Assembly: GCA_963663635.2 (NCBI GenBank)
Contig: CAXXMY010000002.1
Span: 62,001 to 126,000 of the forward strand
DNA length: 64,000 bases
DNA from: Poriferisodalis sp963663635
GTDB lineage: Bacteria > Actinomycetota > Acidimicrobiia > Acidimicrobiales > Poriferisodalaceae
Direction of reading: 5' to 3'
Made by a program: the position numbers and the translations under genes. A model generated the notes under the pieces. The model worked only from the letters and a program-made list of their open reading frames with translations, was not told the origin of the DNA and made no database searches. Numbering within the stretch: the stretch's first letter is position 1; every line of letters starts with the position of its first letter. Shown here in pieces: positions 1 through 9,516 of this stretch.

Positions 1-201
1 GAAGCGAAACGTGTCAGCGATGAGGGCAGGTATCGGGCGAAGCGTTCCTGGCTCGGGCTCGGCGAGCCGCGTCCAGAAGAACGGCTCCGAAGGCCCCAGG
101 GGCGGCGCTTCGTGTGCATCGAGCGTGGGCGGCGGCTCGGCCCTCGGGATCTGGCGAACGATCAACGGAATCTGCGGCTCCGGAGGCAGCCCGACAGGCA
201 C
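1..201 (-). CDS. Partial hypothetical protein (N-terminal part)
   Basis: The minus strand is open for 67 codons from GTG 199-201 to the window edge, and an in-frame TAG lies four codons upstream of that GTG, so this is the first available start. The peptide has a natural composition, with a Pro-rich opening and a segment reading EPFFWTRLAEP followed by IPALIADTF. That segment weakly recalls the C-terminal half of thioesterase-like hot-dog proteins (W-x-R, then a D-rich helix). The usual N-terminal half is absent, so the gene may be truncated or the resemblance accidental. It is divergent from the deacetylase gene with a 42-bp gap. I do not recognise the family with confidence. Confidence 0.4.
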   Translation of the reverse strand, partial: MPVGLPPEPQIPLIVRQIPRAEPPPTLDAHEAPPLGPSEPFFWTRLAEPEPGTLRPIPALIADTFRF

Positions 202-243
202 ACGACGAAGCTAGCGAGCAGCAGGCTGGCCTAGCGTCGGCGC

Positions 244-2226
244 ATGGAATCTGGGCTGATCTCACCGCTACCAGACAGCTTGCCGCCGCATCGGGTGGCG
301 TACCTGCCGATCGTTGATCGGCCGAGGATCCGGTGGCCGAATGATGCCCGCGTCGCACTGTGGATCGCACCGAACGTCGAACATTACGAGTATCTGCCGC
401 CGCGTGACCCCCAACGCAACACGTGGACGCGGTCACCGCACCCCGACGTGCAGGGATACGGGTATCGCGACTACGGCAACCGCGTCGGCTTCTGGCGAAT
501 GCTCGATGTGCTGGATCGCTACGGCGTCACCGCGACTGCCTCAACGAATCTGGCCGTGTTCGACCACTACCCCGAAGTGGGCGCAGCCATGGTCGAACGC
601 GGGTGGGAGATCATGTCCCACGGCATCTACAACACCCGCTACATATCGTCGATCGACGAGACCGCCGAGCGGGCCTTCTACATCGAGTGCATCGAGGCGT
701 TGCGCAGCCACGCCGGACAGCAACTCCGGGGCATGCTCGGCCCGGCCGTGTCGAACACCGTCAACACGCCGGACCTCATGGCCGAGGCGGGGCTGATCTA
801 CCACGCCGACTGGTTCCACGACGACCAGCCTGTTCCGCTCGCGACCCGCAGCGGTCTGCGGCTCGTGTCGGTGCCGTATTCGATGGAACTGAACGATGTG
901 CCGGTGTTCACCCAGCACTACGACACCGACGACTTCGTTGCCATGGCGCGCTCTCAGCTCGATGTTCTGCGCCGCGAAGCCGACGACGCCGCGGGTGGCC
1001 GGGTGATGTGCGTGGCGCTGCACCCGTACCTGATGGGCATGCCACATCGCGTCGACGGGCTCGCGGCAATGCTTGAGTATCTGATGGGCCACGACGACGT
1101 GTGGCAGACCACCGCCAGCCAGATAGCGCAGAACTTCATCGACAACCACTACGACGACTTCGCCGCTCACGAACCTGTTCCGCATGAGCCGCCGACGCCA
1201 CGGCCGCACATCGCAACGGCCTCGCGCACCAACCCGGGCCCCGCAACGTCGCAGCCGTCTCCCTACGAGTTCGGTCCCGCACATCACCAGCACGGCATGG
1301 ACCACCCGTACTACGACTGGTCACCGCTGCCGGGCCGTAACCACTTCGAGTGGCCAAACCGCAGCCCCCTCGCGGTCAGCGCCGTGATCGTTCTCGAGCA
1401 CGTCGAGTGGGAGCCGCCGCCCGACGCCTACTCATTGCGCCGGCGCAGCGGCGGGCTTGCACGCCTTCCCGCACCCGACTACCCCCAGCTCACGATCCGC
1501 GAGTACGGCCACCGAGTCGGCATCTTCCGACTGCTCGACCTGCTCGAACGGCACAACATCGCCGCGACGGTGGCAATCGATGCGCTCACCGCGGAGCACT
1601 ACGGCTGGCTGGCTTCGCATCTTGTAGAACGAGGCTGCGAGATCGCAGGGCGGGGCATCGCGGCGACCCAGCTCACTACGTCCAAGAACTCCGAGGCGGA
1701 GGAGCGAGCGGCAATCGCGCGCAGCCTCGATGCCATCGAGTCCGCCACCGGAATTCGGCCGACCACGTGGTTCTCCGCAGAAGGCGTCGAGTCGTTCCGC
1801 ACCCCGGCGTTGCTCGCGGAGACCGGCATCGACTGCGTGCTGGACTGGCCGAACGACGAGCAGCCCTATCTCATGGCAACCGACGACGTTCTCGCCGGAG
1901 TGGCCCGGTCCGAAGGCACCGCGCCGATGGTGTCTCTGCCGCTGTTCCTTGAAGCCGACGACGAGTTCGCGCTGTGGCACCGTCGGGCAACGCTTGAGGG
2001 CTGGCGCGGCATTCTCACGGGCGCTGCAGCACGCATGCACCGCGACGGGCTCGAACACCCCGCGGGCAGCCGTCTGCTCATGCTGACCTTGCGTCCGTGG
2101 CTGGCCGGCCAGCCATTCCGAACGCCGGTGCTCGATGGCGCCCTCAGCCACATCAACGGGCTCGGCGGAATCCACTCAGCGTCTGCGGCGAGCCTCGCGG
2201 CCCACGCCCGTAGCGGGCTCGGCTGA
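244..2226 (+). CDS. Tandem double-domain polysaccharide deacetylase (PuuE/allantoinase-like)
   Basis: The 660-residue protein holds two NodB-fold carbohydrate esterase modules. The first (about residues 30-300) carries the PuuE-type signature YRDYGNRVGFWR (74-85) and the block ERGWEIMSHGIYN; the second (about 360-655) repeats the plan with YGHRVGIFRLLDLLE near residue 421. PuuE-like members hydrolyse C-N bonds in small amides such as allantoin, or deacetylate sugars. The metal-binding SHG block is present in module 1 but becomes AGRGIA in module 2, so the second module is probably catalytically dead or altered. No signal peptide is visible, which suggests a cytoplasmic enzyme and argues for a small-molecule substrate. 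It starts at ATG 244 and converges with the OLD-like gene (68-bp gap). A fused active/degenerate pair is less common than the single-domain form of about 300 residues. Confidence 0.82.
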   Translation: MESGLISPLPDSLPPHRVAYLPIVDRPRIRWPNDARVALWIAPNVEHYEYLPPRDPQRNTWTRSPHPDVQGYGYRDYGNRVGFWRMLDVLDRYGVTATASTNLAVFDHYPEVGAAMVERGWEIMSHGIYNTRYISSIDETAERAFYIECIEALRSHAGQQLRGMLGPAVSNTVNTPDLMAEAGLIYHADWFHDDQPVPLATRSGLRLVSVPYSMELNDVPVFTQHYDTDDFVAMARSQLDVLRREADDAAGGRVMCVALHPYLMGMPHRVDGLAAMLEYLMGHDDVWQTTASQIAQNFIDNHYDDFAAHEPVPHEPPTPRPHIATASRTNPGPATSQPSPYEFGPAHHQHGMDHPYYDWSPLPGRNHFEWPNRSPLAVSAVIVLEHVEWEPPPDAYSLRRRSGGLARLPAPDYPQLTIREYGHRVGIFRLLDLLERHNIAATVAIDALTAEHYGWLASHLVERGCEIAGRGIAATQLTTSKNSEAEERAAIARSLDAIESATGIRPTTWFSAEGVESFRTPALLAETGIDCVLDWPNDEQPYLMATDDVLAGVARSEGTAPMVSLPLFLEADDEFALWHRRATLEGWRGILTGAAARMHRDGLEHPAGSRLLMLTLRPWLAGQPFRTPVLDGALSHINGLGGIHSASAASLAAHARSGLG

Positions 2227-2294
2227 AGCAAGCTGTCAACGGCGACCAGACATCGCGCCAGCGATGGCCTGAATGACCGACCGTTCGCTACGTA

Positions 2295-4142
2295 CTACGT
2301 CGCGGGATTCGCCGAGGAGTGCTGCGAGGCGATTCCGTCCAGTATCTCAACAACATCGGAATCGACCTCAGCGGGCTCAATGAACTCGACGAGTCGGTGA
2401 TAGTCGGCTTTGCGCATCACCAACGGTTCTCCAAGCTGTTCGGAGAAAGCAGCGAATATCGGTGCCAAGAAGTGATCGCTGATCTTCGTGTCGTCCCAGT
2501 AGGCAGCCTGATCGTCGCGTAGCGCCGCAGGAGGAACGTTGTCTTCGAGAGCGGCGTCCATCGCATCGATCCAGCGCTGCGTTTCCTTGTCGGCAAACAT
2601 CGAGTCCGCTGCGAACCGTTGGCCGCCTGCCGTTTGCGCGAAGCGTCGCAGCGACACCTGAGGAGCGAGATAGTTCTCGATTTCCCGACGTCGCCACCTC
2701 CGCTCGAGGAGTCCCGAAAGTGGTTTCTGCGGAGGAGATTCGAGCCGGTCGAACAACGCGAAGCCAACGAGATCCGGCTTGGCTCCGCTCAATCCGGCGA
2801 AGTGGCGCCGCGCATCTCTCGCACGATTTCCGACGTAGCGGACAAACGGCCGCTCTAACGCGGCCCGGGCGGGGTGCGCGAAGCGTTCCGCAAACGCTTG
2901 GAGAATTGCCAGATCAGTCGATCCCTCGAGGTACAGCACGAATCCGGTGTGCTCGGCTTGGTAGTACTGCTCAAAGCCGATCTCGCCCAGCGCCTTGATC
3001 ACTTCACTGCCCTTGTTGAGCAAGTGCGGGGTGCCGACGAAGGCCACTACCGTCGCCCGCTCCGCGGCCTCATTGAGGATGACCTCGGAATGCGACGCTA
3101 CGATGACTTGCGTGCCGCGCCGAGCCGCGGCACTGCTGAGCAACTCAAACGCCTGTCGCTGCCGCAATATTTCCAAGTGGGCATCGGGCTCGTCGAGCAG
3201 CACCACGCTGCCTGGGTTCAACTCCAGGAACGCCAGCAGCAGCAAAGTCTGTTGCATGCCCCGGCCCGACGACGTCAAGTCGAGCGACGATCCGCCACGC
3301 GTTCGATACGTCAACTCGATCTCACCCCGATCAACGAGGTGACGCGGCTCGTCAAGCCGCGCGCCGAAGAGTTCAGCGATCAGCTTGGCCAGATCTTCCC
3401 ACCGCTGCGGACCGTCTGGCTGAGTCCACACCTCGAGGCACAGATTGCGGAGTACTTCGGCGGTCCTGCCCTCGCCGACCAGGACATTGACCGCCCCGAT
3501 CTCAAGCCGCCGCTCGTTGGCGGCCAGTCCCGACATCGGCCCGAGTAGCGCGACTCGTGAACGCAGTGCGCCCACCGGCACCGGCATCCGGCGACCACCG
3601 TCGGGCTGCAGGCGCAGGGGACGGCAATAGAAGCTCTCCGCGTTGGCGAAGTCGAACTCGAGTCCGCAAGACCAAGATCCACCTGGTTGCGTCAACCCGG
3701 TTGGACCTCGCAGAGTCTGCTCGACGGGCTCGGCCCCTTCGCTGGTGCGGGAACCGCCTGGCTGCTGGGCAGGCGCCGAGGCGCCGGTGACACCGTCCAC
3801 AACGATGTCAATCCGGATGTTCTCGGTTCGCTGACTCCCCGCTGCGTCGCGGCTCGTCGTGCGAACGGACAGCTCGCGCCACAGCTGACGAGCGGACGGG
3901 GCGGGCATCGCCACGAGATCGCGGCGGTTCACCGTCACTCCGGGGCGTCGTGGAGGTGCCGTCAAACCTCTTCGCTCGATCCACCGACGCAATCCGAGGT
4001 CCCAGAGCGCCAAGGCCTGCAGTGCCGATGTCTTGCCGGAATCGTTGGGTCCAACAAACACGACGGGATTGCCGAGTTCGATCTCGGCCTCTTCCCAGCG
4101 CTTGAAATTTCGCACTGTCAGCTTGGTCAGCACCGACGCCAC
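2295..4142 (-). CDS. OLD-family-like ATPase/nuclease (AAA plus TOPRIM-like)
   Basis: The protein has an SMC/RecF-type N-terminal ATPase with the opening LTKLTVRNFKRWEEAEIEL, Walker A GPNDSGKT at about residues 31-38, Walker B SVVLLDEPDAHLE near 312 and a switch block IVASHSEVI. The C-terminal part from about residue 400 begins LYLEGSTDLAIL, typical of the TOPRIM-like region of OLD nucleases (EGxTD), and ends with a REIENYL block. OLD proteins are ATP-dependent nucleases; many act in phage exclusion, often beside a UvrD-like helicase (GajA/GajB), but none is present here. The GTG at 4140-4142 was chosen because family homology begins there; the reading frame stays open to a TTG at 4196. The following IS1182 element lies 118 bp upstream of the start, so promoter effects are possible. 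Whether it acts in defence or repair is undecided. Confidence 0.8.
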   Translation of the reverse strand: MASVLTKLTVRNFKRWEEAEIELGNPVVFVGPNDSGKTSALQALALWDLGLRRWIERRGLTAPPRRPGVTVNRRDLVAMPAPSARQLWRELSVRTTSRDAAGSQRTENIRIDIVVDGVTGASAPAQQPGGSRTSEGAEPVEQTLRGPTGLTQPGGSWSCGLEFDFANAESFYCRPLRLQPDGGRRMPVPVGALRSRVALLGPMSGLAANERRLEIGAVNVLVGEGRTAEVLRNLCLEVWTQPDGPQRWEDLAKLIAELFGARLDEPRHLVDRGEIELTYRTRGGSSLDLTSSGRGMQQTLLLLAFLELNPGSVVLLDEPDAHLEILRQRQAFELLSSAAARRGTQVIVASHSEVILNEAAERATVVAFVGTPHLLNKGSEVIKALGEIGFEQYYQAEHTGFVLYLEGSTDLAILQAFAERFAHPARAALERPFVRYVGNRARDARRHFAGLSGAKPDLVGFALFDRLESPPQKPLSGLLERRWRRREIENYLAPQVSLRRFAQTAGGQRFAADSMFADKETQRWIDAMDAALEDNVPPAALRDDQAAYWDDTKISDHFLAPIFAAFSEQLGEPLVMRKADYHRLVEFIEPAEVDSDVVEILDGIASQHSSANPAT

Positions 4143-4260
4143 AATACGGCCCCGCCGTGCGCCGAAGGCTCCTGAAGGTCCGGTCCTCACCTGCAACTAG
4201 AGAAGGCAGTCACAAGCGATTCAGCCGTCGAACAGCCCGCGACGGGCTGCTCAGGACTTG

Positions 4261-4277
4261 CCTAGGAGGGTGGTCGG
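4261..4277 (+). repeat. Left inverted repeat of IS1182 element
   Basis: This 17-bp sequence is the exact reverse complement of 6018-6034. It begins with the palindrome CCTAGG. Confidence 0.9.
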
Positions 4278-4286
4278 AAAGTCCGG

Positions 4287-5863
4287 GTGTGGGTCCTCGT
4301 GTTGGGGGGCGTGATCGCGGATGATGGTGGGGTGCGCGGTTCGGCTGATGGTCAGGGTTCGATTTTCGATGTCGGGGTGTTGGTGGGCGATCTGCTTGAC
4401 ACGGAGGGGTTCTTGGTGACGTTGGGGCAGGCTCGGGGCGAGCTGTTCTGTGATGCCGATTTTGATGCGTTGTATGCGTCTGGCCGCGGTCGTCCGTCGC
4501 ATCCGCCGTCGGTGGTGGCGGCGTTGTTGTTGTTGCAGTTGTTCTATGGCGTGTCGGACCGCGAGGCGCAGCGCCGTTCGCGGTTCGATATGTCGTGGAA
4601 AGCGGCGTTGGGTTTGCCGTTGGAGCATCGGGGGATAGCGCATGTGGTGCTGGTGGAGTTCCGGGCGCGTCTGGTTCGCGCCGGGATGGAGTCCTTTTTG
4701 GGGGATCGGGTCAAGATCGCTGCCAAACGCGCTGGGGTGATCGGCCATCGCCGCACGATGGACTCGACCGGTGTGGCGGACTCGGTGCTCACCCAGGACA
4801 CGATCACGCTGATCAGGTCCGGGGTCCGCAGGTGCCTCGGGGCGCTGGGCGGGGATCGACGCCGGGGCCGGGGCGGAGCTGGCGGGGCTGTTGTCGCGTG
4901 AGGACTACGACCGGGGGGCCAAGCCGCAGATCGTGTGGGCTGATCCCTGCGCACGGGCCGCTTTGGTGGCGGAGCTGTTCGGCGACGCCGAGACCGTGGT
5001 GGGGTTCTGCGCCCGCTTCGGGGATCCCGGCCTGGCCGCTGCGGTCGAGCTGCTGAGGGTCGTGGCGGGCCAGGACATCGAGATCGCCGTCGACGCCGAC
5101 GGAGCCCGAACCCCGCGGATAGCCCAACGGGTGGCCCCGGGCCGGGTCGTCTCGACGGTCGATCCCGACGCGCGGCACGGGCACCGTTCCCGCACCGACC
5201 GCTACGACGGCTACAAGCTGCACGTGTCCGCGGATGTGGACTCTGACCTGATCTGCTCAGCGGCAGCGACGCTCGCGACCGTCCACGACGCCGCTGTGGT
5301 CGAAGACCTCATCGACGCCGACCCGGTCCCGGTCGCCGAGATCATCGCCGACACCCACTACGGATCGGGTCCGACCCGTCAAGCGATGGCCGACCGAGGC
5401 ATCGACCTCGTCGCCCCCGCCCAGCCGATCCCGGCCCGCGGCGACATGCTCACCAAAGCGGACTTCGACATCGACCTCGACACAGCGACGGTCACCTGCC
5501 CGCAAGGGAACACCGCACCCATCCCGCCGCCGACGCGGCGCCAAACGGCGCCAGGCGCGGTTCGCGGCAACGGATTGTTCAGCATGCGAGCTCAAACCCC
5601 GATGCACCACACGCGACGGCGGCCGCATCATCGAGATCAACCCCCACGAAGAACTCCTCGCCCCCGCACGACAACAACGCTGGACACCCGAATTCCTCAG
5701 CAGATACCGACAGCGAACCCAAGCCGAACGCAAAATCGCACAGATCAAATCCCGCACCAAAAAAGTCCCCTGGCGCGGCCTCGACAAGGCCAACCTGTGG
5801 CTCGACCTGCGAATCGCCGCCCTCAACCTCGACCGCGCCGGCCGCCTCGGCATCATCAGGTAA
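4287..5863 (+). pseudogene. IS1182-family transposase, two frameshifts
   Basis: The first segment (4287 to about 4840) carries the IS1182 N-terminal region, including SGRGRPSHPPSVVAALLL and the DSTGVADSV block. The reading then moves to another frame (GAELAGLLSREDYDR, about 4875 onward), which holds the DDE core with DADGARTPRIA, YDGYKLHVSAD and IADTHYGSG. Near 5520-5540 it shifts again into the frame that ends GGRIIEINPHEEL...RAGRLGIIR and stops at TAA 5861-5863. Joined together the three pieces make a normal-length DDE transposase of roughly 520 residues. With two indels it should not be functional unless programmed frameshifting operates, which this family does not normally use. Confidence 0.85.
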
Positions 5864-6017
5864 CACACCCGCCCCGACCCGCGACCCCGGGGCCCCACTG
5901 GCCGACCGACGATGTGCCTGAGCATCATCAAGCAGAACACCCGCGCCCAACCCACCCCGAACCACCGACCCGACAACCGCGCACGCCCAACAAACAACAC
6001 ACACCAGAACCCAATTG

Positions 6018-6034
6018 CCGACCACCCTCCTAGG
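6018..6034 (-). repeat. Right inverted repeat of IS1182 element
   Basis: This is a perfect 17-bp match to the reverse complement of 4261-4277. Confidence 0.9.
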
Positions 6035-6049
6035 ACCCCCGCAACCCCA

Positions 6050-7405
6050 TCACGCCAATCGCCAGGTGCCCGGTTTGGGGACGTCCAACCCGATGTGGTC
6101 GCGCAAGGTGGTGCCGCTGTATTCGGTGCGGAACAGACCGCGGCGCTGCAGCTCGGGAATCACCAGCTCGACGAAATCCTCGAATGCGCCGGGCATGTGG
6201 GTGCCTGCGATGACGAAGCCGTCGACGGCTCGTTCGGTGAACCACTGCTCGAAGTAGTCGGCCAGCTCGATCGGTCCGCCGACAGTGGGATGGGCAAGAC
6301 GGCCCCGCCCGGACACCCGAACGAAGTCGCGGACGGTCGGGTTGGAACGGCCGGTGATCGCCAGCACCTGATTGCGAATGCCCTGGATGCCGGTCATGGC
6401 GTCGAGATCGTCATCGGTCAGCGGCTCGTCGAGGTCGCGGCTGGCGAAGTCGAAGTTGAGGCCTTCTGAGAGCAGCGACAGGTCGTCGACCAGCGTCGGC
6501 AGCTCGTCGTAGGCAGCACGCCGGTCCTCGGCTTCAGCCATCGTGCGGCCCACCACTGGGAACGTCAGGTTGGTGATCTTGACTTGTTCGGGATCTCGGC
6601 CAAGTTCCGCAATCTGGGATTTCACCGCCGCGTAGTGCTCGACGGCGGAGTTGAGCCGCACATGGGTCACGAACAGCAGCTCCCCCCAACGCGCTGCGAA
6701 CTCGGTGCCTCGGCCGCTCTGGCCGGCCTGGATCACGACCGGATGGCCCTGGGGCGTGCGCGGCACGGTGAACGGCCCGCGAGACGAGAACCAGCGGCCG
6801 CTGTGGTCCAGTCGGTGCACCCGATCGCCATGCGCATAAAGCCCGGCTGCACGGTCAGCGGCGATGGCGTCGGCCTCCCACGTGTCCCAGTGGCCGTGGA
6901 CCACCTCCATGAACTCGTCGGCTCGGTCGTAGCGCTCGTCGTGCGCGGGTGCTTGGGCCAAGCCCATGTTGCGGGCCTCGTTGTCGTTGACCGAGGTGAC
7001 GACGTTCCAAGCTGCCCGCCCGCCCGTGAGATGGTCGAGCGTGGCGAACACGCGGGCCACGTGGAATGGCTCGTAATACGTGGTCGAGTAGGTGGCGCCG
7101 AGCCCGAGCCGGCGGGTAGCCATGCCCATCGCCGTGAGAACGGTGACCGGGTCGAGCTTCACGCAGCGAATTCCGGCCTCGACGGTGTGACGGTGATCGC
7201 CGCCGAACATGTCGGGCATCGCCAGCCGATCGTCGAAGAAGCCGAGATCGAAGCGACCGGCTTCGAGCACCTCGCCGATGTGGCGGTAATAGTCGAAGCT
7301 GGTCACGTCGTGACGTGCCGCCGGATGCCGCCATGCCGCGGGGATCGTCGTGCAGTTCTGCGCTTGCAGGAAGCCCACCAGCACAATTTGGCGCTGCTCG
7401 TTCAC
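6050..7405 (-). CDS. LLM-class flavin-dependent monooxygenase (NtaA/SnaA/DszA type)
   Basis: From GTG 7403-7405 the protein is about 451 residues, the normal length for the NtaA/SnaA/DszA branch of bacterial luciferase-like monooxygenases. Diagnostic blocks are FDLGFFDDRLAM, RLGLGATYSTTYYEP, HLTGGRAAWNVVTS and VIQAGQSGRGTEFAA. Family members use reduced FMN from a partner reductase and oxygen to attack aminocarboxylates, sulfur heterocycles or similar compounds; no reductase lies nearby, so the substrate is unknown. The frame is open further upstream, but homology begins at VNEQRQIVLVGFL. The gene is divergent from the NUDIX gene with a 49-bp gap that must hold both promoters. Its stop is only 16 bp from the IS1182 right end. 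Confidence 0.88.
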   Translation of the reverse strand: MNEQRQIVLVGFLQAQNCTTIPAAWRHPAARHDVTSFDYYRHIGEVLEAGRFDLGFFDDRLAMPDMFGGDHRHTVEAGIRCVKLDPVTVLTAMGMATRRLGLGATYSTTYYEPFHVARVFATLDHLTGGRAAWNVVTSVNDNEARNMGLAQAPAHDERYDRADEFMEVVHGHWDTWEADAIAADRAAGLYAHGDRVHRLDHSGRWFSSRGPFTVPRTPQGHPVVIQAGQSGRGTEFAARWGELLFVTHVRLNSAVEHYAAVKSQIAELGRDPEQVKITNLTFPVVGRTMAEAEDRRAAYDELPTLVDDLSLLSEGLNFDFASRDLDEPLTDDDLDAMTGIQGIRNQVLAITGRSNPTVRDFVRVSGRGRLAHPTVGGPIELADYFEQWFTERAVDGFVIAGTHMPGAFEDFVELVIPELQRRGLFRTEYSGTTLRDHIGLDVPKPGTWRLA

Positions 7406-7454
7406 GTCCAGCGATGGTATTGAGTCGCTGGCATCGGCGGGCCGGGTCACCGGG

Positions 7455-8240
7455 ATGACAAACTTCGCGGCAATGCCGTCTGCGCCGAATGCCGCCGAGA
7501 TCGCCCACGACGCCGCTCTGCGCGACAGGCTGGCTCGCAACCTCGCCGGTCATGATGTCCGGCGTCACGACAGCACTGGGCGCAAGCGGGCCGCCGTGGC
7601 GGTCATCGTGCTTGACAGTGACGCCGAGTTGCACGGAGCCGACCCACTGGTTGGCGGACTCAACGCCGAGGAGCGCCGCGCCCTGCTTGAAGACATCCCC
7701 GGCGCCGCCGACGACCCTCGGCTCACCGGAGACGTCGAAGGCACCGCCGGCGGTGCATCGGTGCTGCTCACCAGGCGGGGGGCCAACCTTCGAGGCCATC
7801 GCGGCCAGTGGGCTCTGCCCGGTGGCCGTATCGACGCTGGCGAGACCGCTCTGGAAGCCGCGATGCGCGAATCGTCCGAGGAAGTCGGCCTGCAGTTGAC
7901 CACCGACGACCTACTCGGTCGGCTCGACGACTACCCCACCCGCTCTGGCTATGTCATCAGCCCGTTCGTGTTCTGGCTCACCGACGATCGCGAGCCGGTC
8001 GCGAACCCCGCTGAGGTGGCTTCCGTGCACCGCGTCTCGCTGGGCGAGCTCACCCGCGACGACTCGCCGCGCTTCGTGCAGATCCCCGAGAGCGACCGGC
8101 CCGTCGTGCAGGTGCCCATCGGCGGCGACCTCATTCACGCTCCCACCGGAGCAGTGCTCTACCAATTCCGAGCAGTCGCCTACGACGGCCACAACACCCG
8201 CGTCGACGAGTTGGAGCAGCCAGTGTTCGCCTGGCGTTAG
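7455..8240 (+). CDS. NUDIX hydrolase, CoA-pyrophosphatase-like
   Basis: The 261-residue protein contains a NUDIX box near residue 122 (GGRIDAGETALEAAMRES followed by EEVGL) that fits GX5EX7REUXEEXGU. The preceding LLTRRGANLRGHRGQWALPGG matches the UPF0035/NUDT7-NUDT8 signature of CoA diphosphatases, so cleavage of CoA or acyl-CoA to 4'-phosphopantetheine and 3',5'-ADP is the likely activity. About 75 extra N-terminal residues precede the domain. The ATG at 7455 was chosen because earlier in-frame starts would run into the divergent monooxygenase; ATG 7473 is an alternative. The terminal TAG is the last three bases of the TTAG duplicated by the ISAzo13 insertion immediately downstream. Confidence 0.87.
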   Translation: MTNFAAMPSAPNAAEIAHDAALRDRLARNLAGHDVRRHDSTGRKRAAVAVIVLDSDAELHGADPLVGGLNAEERRALLEDIPGAADDPRLTGDVEGTAGGASVLLTRRGANLRGHRGQWALPGGRIDAGETALEAAMRESSEEVGLQLTTDDLLGRLDDYPTRSGYVISPFVFWLTDDREPVANPAEVASVHRVSLGELTRDDSPRFVQIPESDRPVVQVPIGGDLIHAPTGAVLYQFRAVAYDGHNTRVDELEQPVFAWR

Positions 8241-9516
8241 GGGTCGCCGCGGGTTAGGTCGCGTGTTTGGTCGGTGTGATGGTGTAGTTCCATTCGCCGT
8301 GCCAGTCGTGGGGGCGCAGCGGCAGGTGTTGCATTTGGCGGTCGGTGATCTTGATGCCGCGTTGGTACCAGTTGGGGTCGTAGGCGGCTTGGACGGTGAG
8401 CCCGGCTTGGGTGGTGGTGGAGGCGATGAGCTCGACGATGGCGGCGATGTCGGTGAGGGGTCGGCCTCGCCAGTTCATCGAGATGAAGCTGAAGAGGCGG
8501 TGCTCGATCTTGTTCCATTTGCTGGTGCCGGGCGGGTAGTACGCGACGGTGATCTCGAGGCCGGTGTCGGCGGCGAGGCGGGCGAGGAACCATTTCCAGG
8601 CGCGGGGCCGGTAGCCGTTGGAGCCGCCGGCGTCGGCGGTGATCAGCAGCCGTGTCGCTTGCGGGAACCGGTCGCGGCCCAGGGTGCCCCACCAGCGGCG
8701 GATGGACTCCACGGCGAACTCGGCTGTGTCGGCGGAGTCGCCGACGCTGACCCAGCCGGCGTTGTCGGCGACGTCGTAGACGCCGTAGGGGACGGCCTTG
8801 GCGAACTCTCCCAGCGCCCGGTCCGCGAAGTCGTGCACGCTGACCCGCTGGGGCTGCCCGGCGGGCTGCGGCTCGGTGCCGCCGTTGGCGTAGGACCCGA
8901 TCAGTTCCTTCTTCTTGGTGTCCACGCTGATCACCGGCTCCCCGGCGGCGCCGAACTCGCCGGCCAGCGCGTTGAGGTAGGCGAACTGGGCGTCGCGGTC
9001 GGGGTGCTGGGCTCCCTCGTTCTGCTTGGCCGGCGCCTGCAGCGAGTAGCCCATCTGGTGCAGCAGCCGGCGCACCAGCTCAGCGGACGCCTTGAAGCCC
9101 TGCCCGGCGAGCTCGCGGGCGAGCTGGCGCGTCGACTTCAGCGTCCAGCGCAGCGGCGACATCGGGCTGCCCCGCGTGACCGGATGCACCAGCTCGTCGA
9201 GCGCCTCGAGCAGACCGGGCTGCTTGTCGACCGCCGGGCGGTCCCCGCCGCCCGCAGCGCGCTGACGGTCCGACGGCTCGACCCCAGCGCGCACCTCGCG
9301 CACCGCCCGCGACATCGTCGAAGTCGAGATCCCCGACGCTCCCACCACGAACGCCTGCCCGCCACGACCCAGCGCCTCGGCCATCGCGCCGGCCACCACA
9401 CGCCGCTGACGCTCGCCCAGATGCGGCATCACCGTCTCGAACAACACCCCGGCAGCGGCCGCCGACAACTCCACCCACCCGACACTACACCACGCGAGTT
9501 AACCTATGGCGAACCC
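8241..9516 (-). mobile_element. ISAzo13-family insertion sequence, intact
   Basis: The element is 1,276 bp with imperfect terminal inverted repeats of about 25-26 bp; both ends read gggt(t)cgcc and finish in tcgcgtg. It is flanked by the 4-bp direct repeat TTAG (8237-8240 and 9517-9520). The transposase reading frame is complete, so the copy may be active. Confidence 0.8.
8254..9474 (-). CDS. ISAzo13-family transposase
   Basis: The 406-residue protein carries the family hallmark VDTKKKELIGSYANGG around the first catalytic Asp, LLITADAGGSNGYRPR around the second, and YYPPGTSKWNKIEHRLFS with the catalytic Glu, so the DDE triad is complete. The N-terminal third includes a helix-turn-helix-like STSTMSRAVREV segment. 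The start is GTG 9472-9474 just inside the terminal repeat, and the TAA stop lies inside the opposite repeat. No frameshift or internal stop is present. Confidence 0.92.
   Translation of the reverse strand: MELSAAAAGVLFETVMPHLGERQRRVVAGAMAEALGRGGQAFVVGASGISTSTMSRAVREVRAGVEPSDRQRAAGGGDRPAVDKQPGLLEALDELVHPVTRGSPMSPLRWTLKSTRQLARELAGQGFKASAELVRRLLHQMGYSLQAPAKQNEGAQHPDRDAQFAYLNALAGEFGAAGEPVISVDTKKKELIGSYANGGTEPQPAGQPQRVSVHDFADRALGEFAKAVPYGVYDVADNAGWVSVGDSADTAEFAVESIRRWWGTLGRDRFPQATRLLITADAGGSNGYRPRAWKWFLARLAADTGLEITVAYYPPGTSKWNKIEHRLFSFISMNWRGRPLTDIAAIVELIASTTTQAGLTVQAAYDPNWYQRGIKITDRQMQHLPLRPHDWHGEWNYTITPTKHAT

Larger units (their letters stand above)
4261..6034 (+). mobile_element. IS1182-family insertion sequence, decayed
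   Basis: The element is about 1.77 kb, bounded by perfect 17-bp inverted repeats reading cctaggagggtggtcgg at the left end and its reverse complement at the right. The outer six bases of both repeats are the palindrome CCTAGG, so they could be a target duplication instead, leaving the 11-bp terminal repeat agggtggtcgg. The single transposase gene is broken by two frameshifts. The element sits between the OLD-like gene and the flavin monooxygenase without interrupting either. Confidence 0.85.

Noticed and set aside
14..436. 140-codon minus-strand ORF overlapping the deacetylase start
   Set aside because: Ala/Arg/Cys-rich shadow composition; the other minus frame (1-201) is more protein-like.
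2251..2266. Hairpin catcgc-gcca-gcgatg between convergent genes
   Set aside because: Six base pairs without a T-tract; too weak to call as a terminator.
4233..4249. Hairpin cagcccg-cga-cgggctg upstream of the OLD-like gene
   Set aside because: Seven base pairs, no T-tract, on the 5' side of the gene; could be an operator but nothing supports it.
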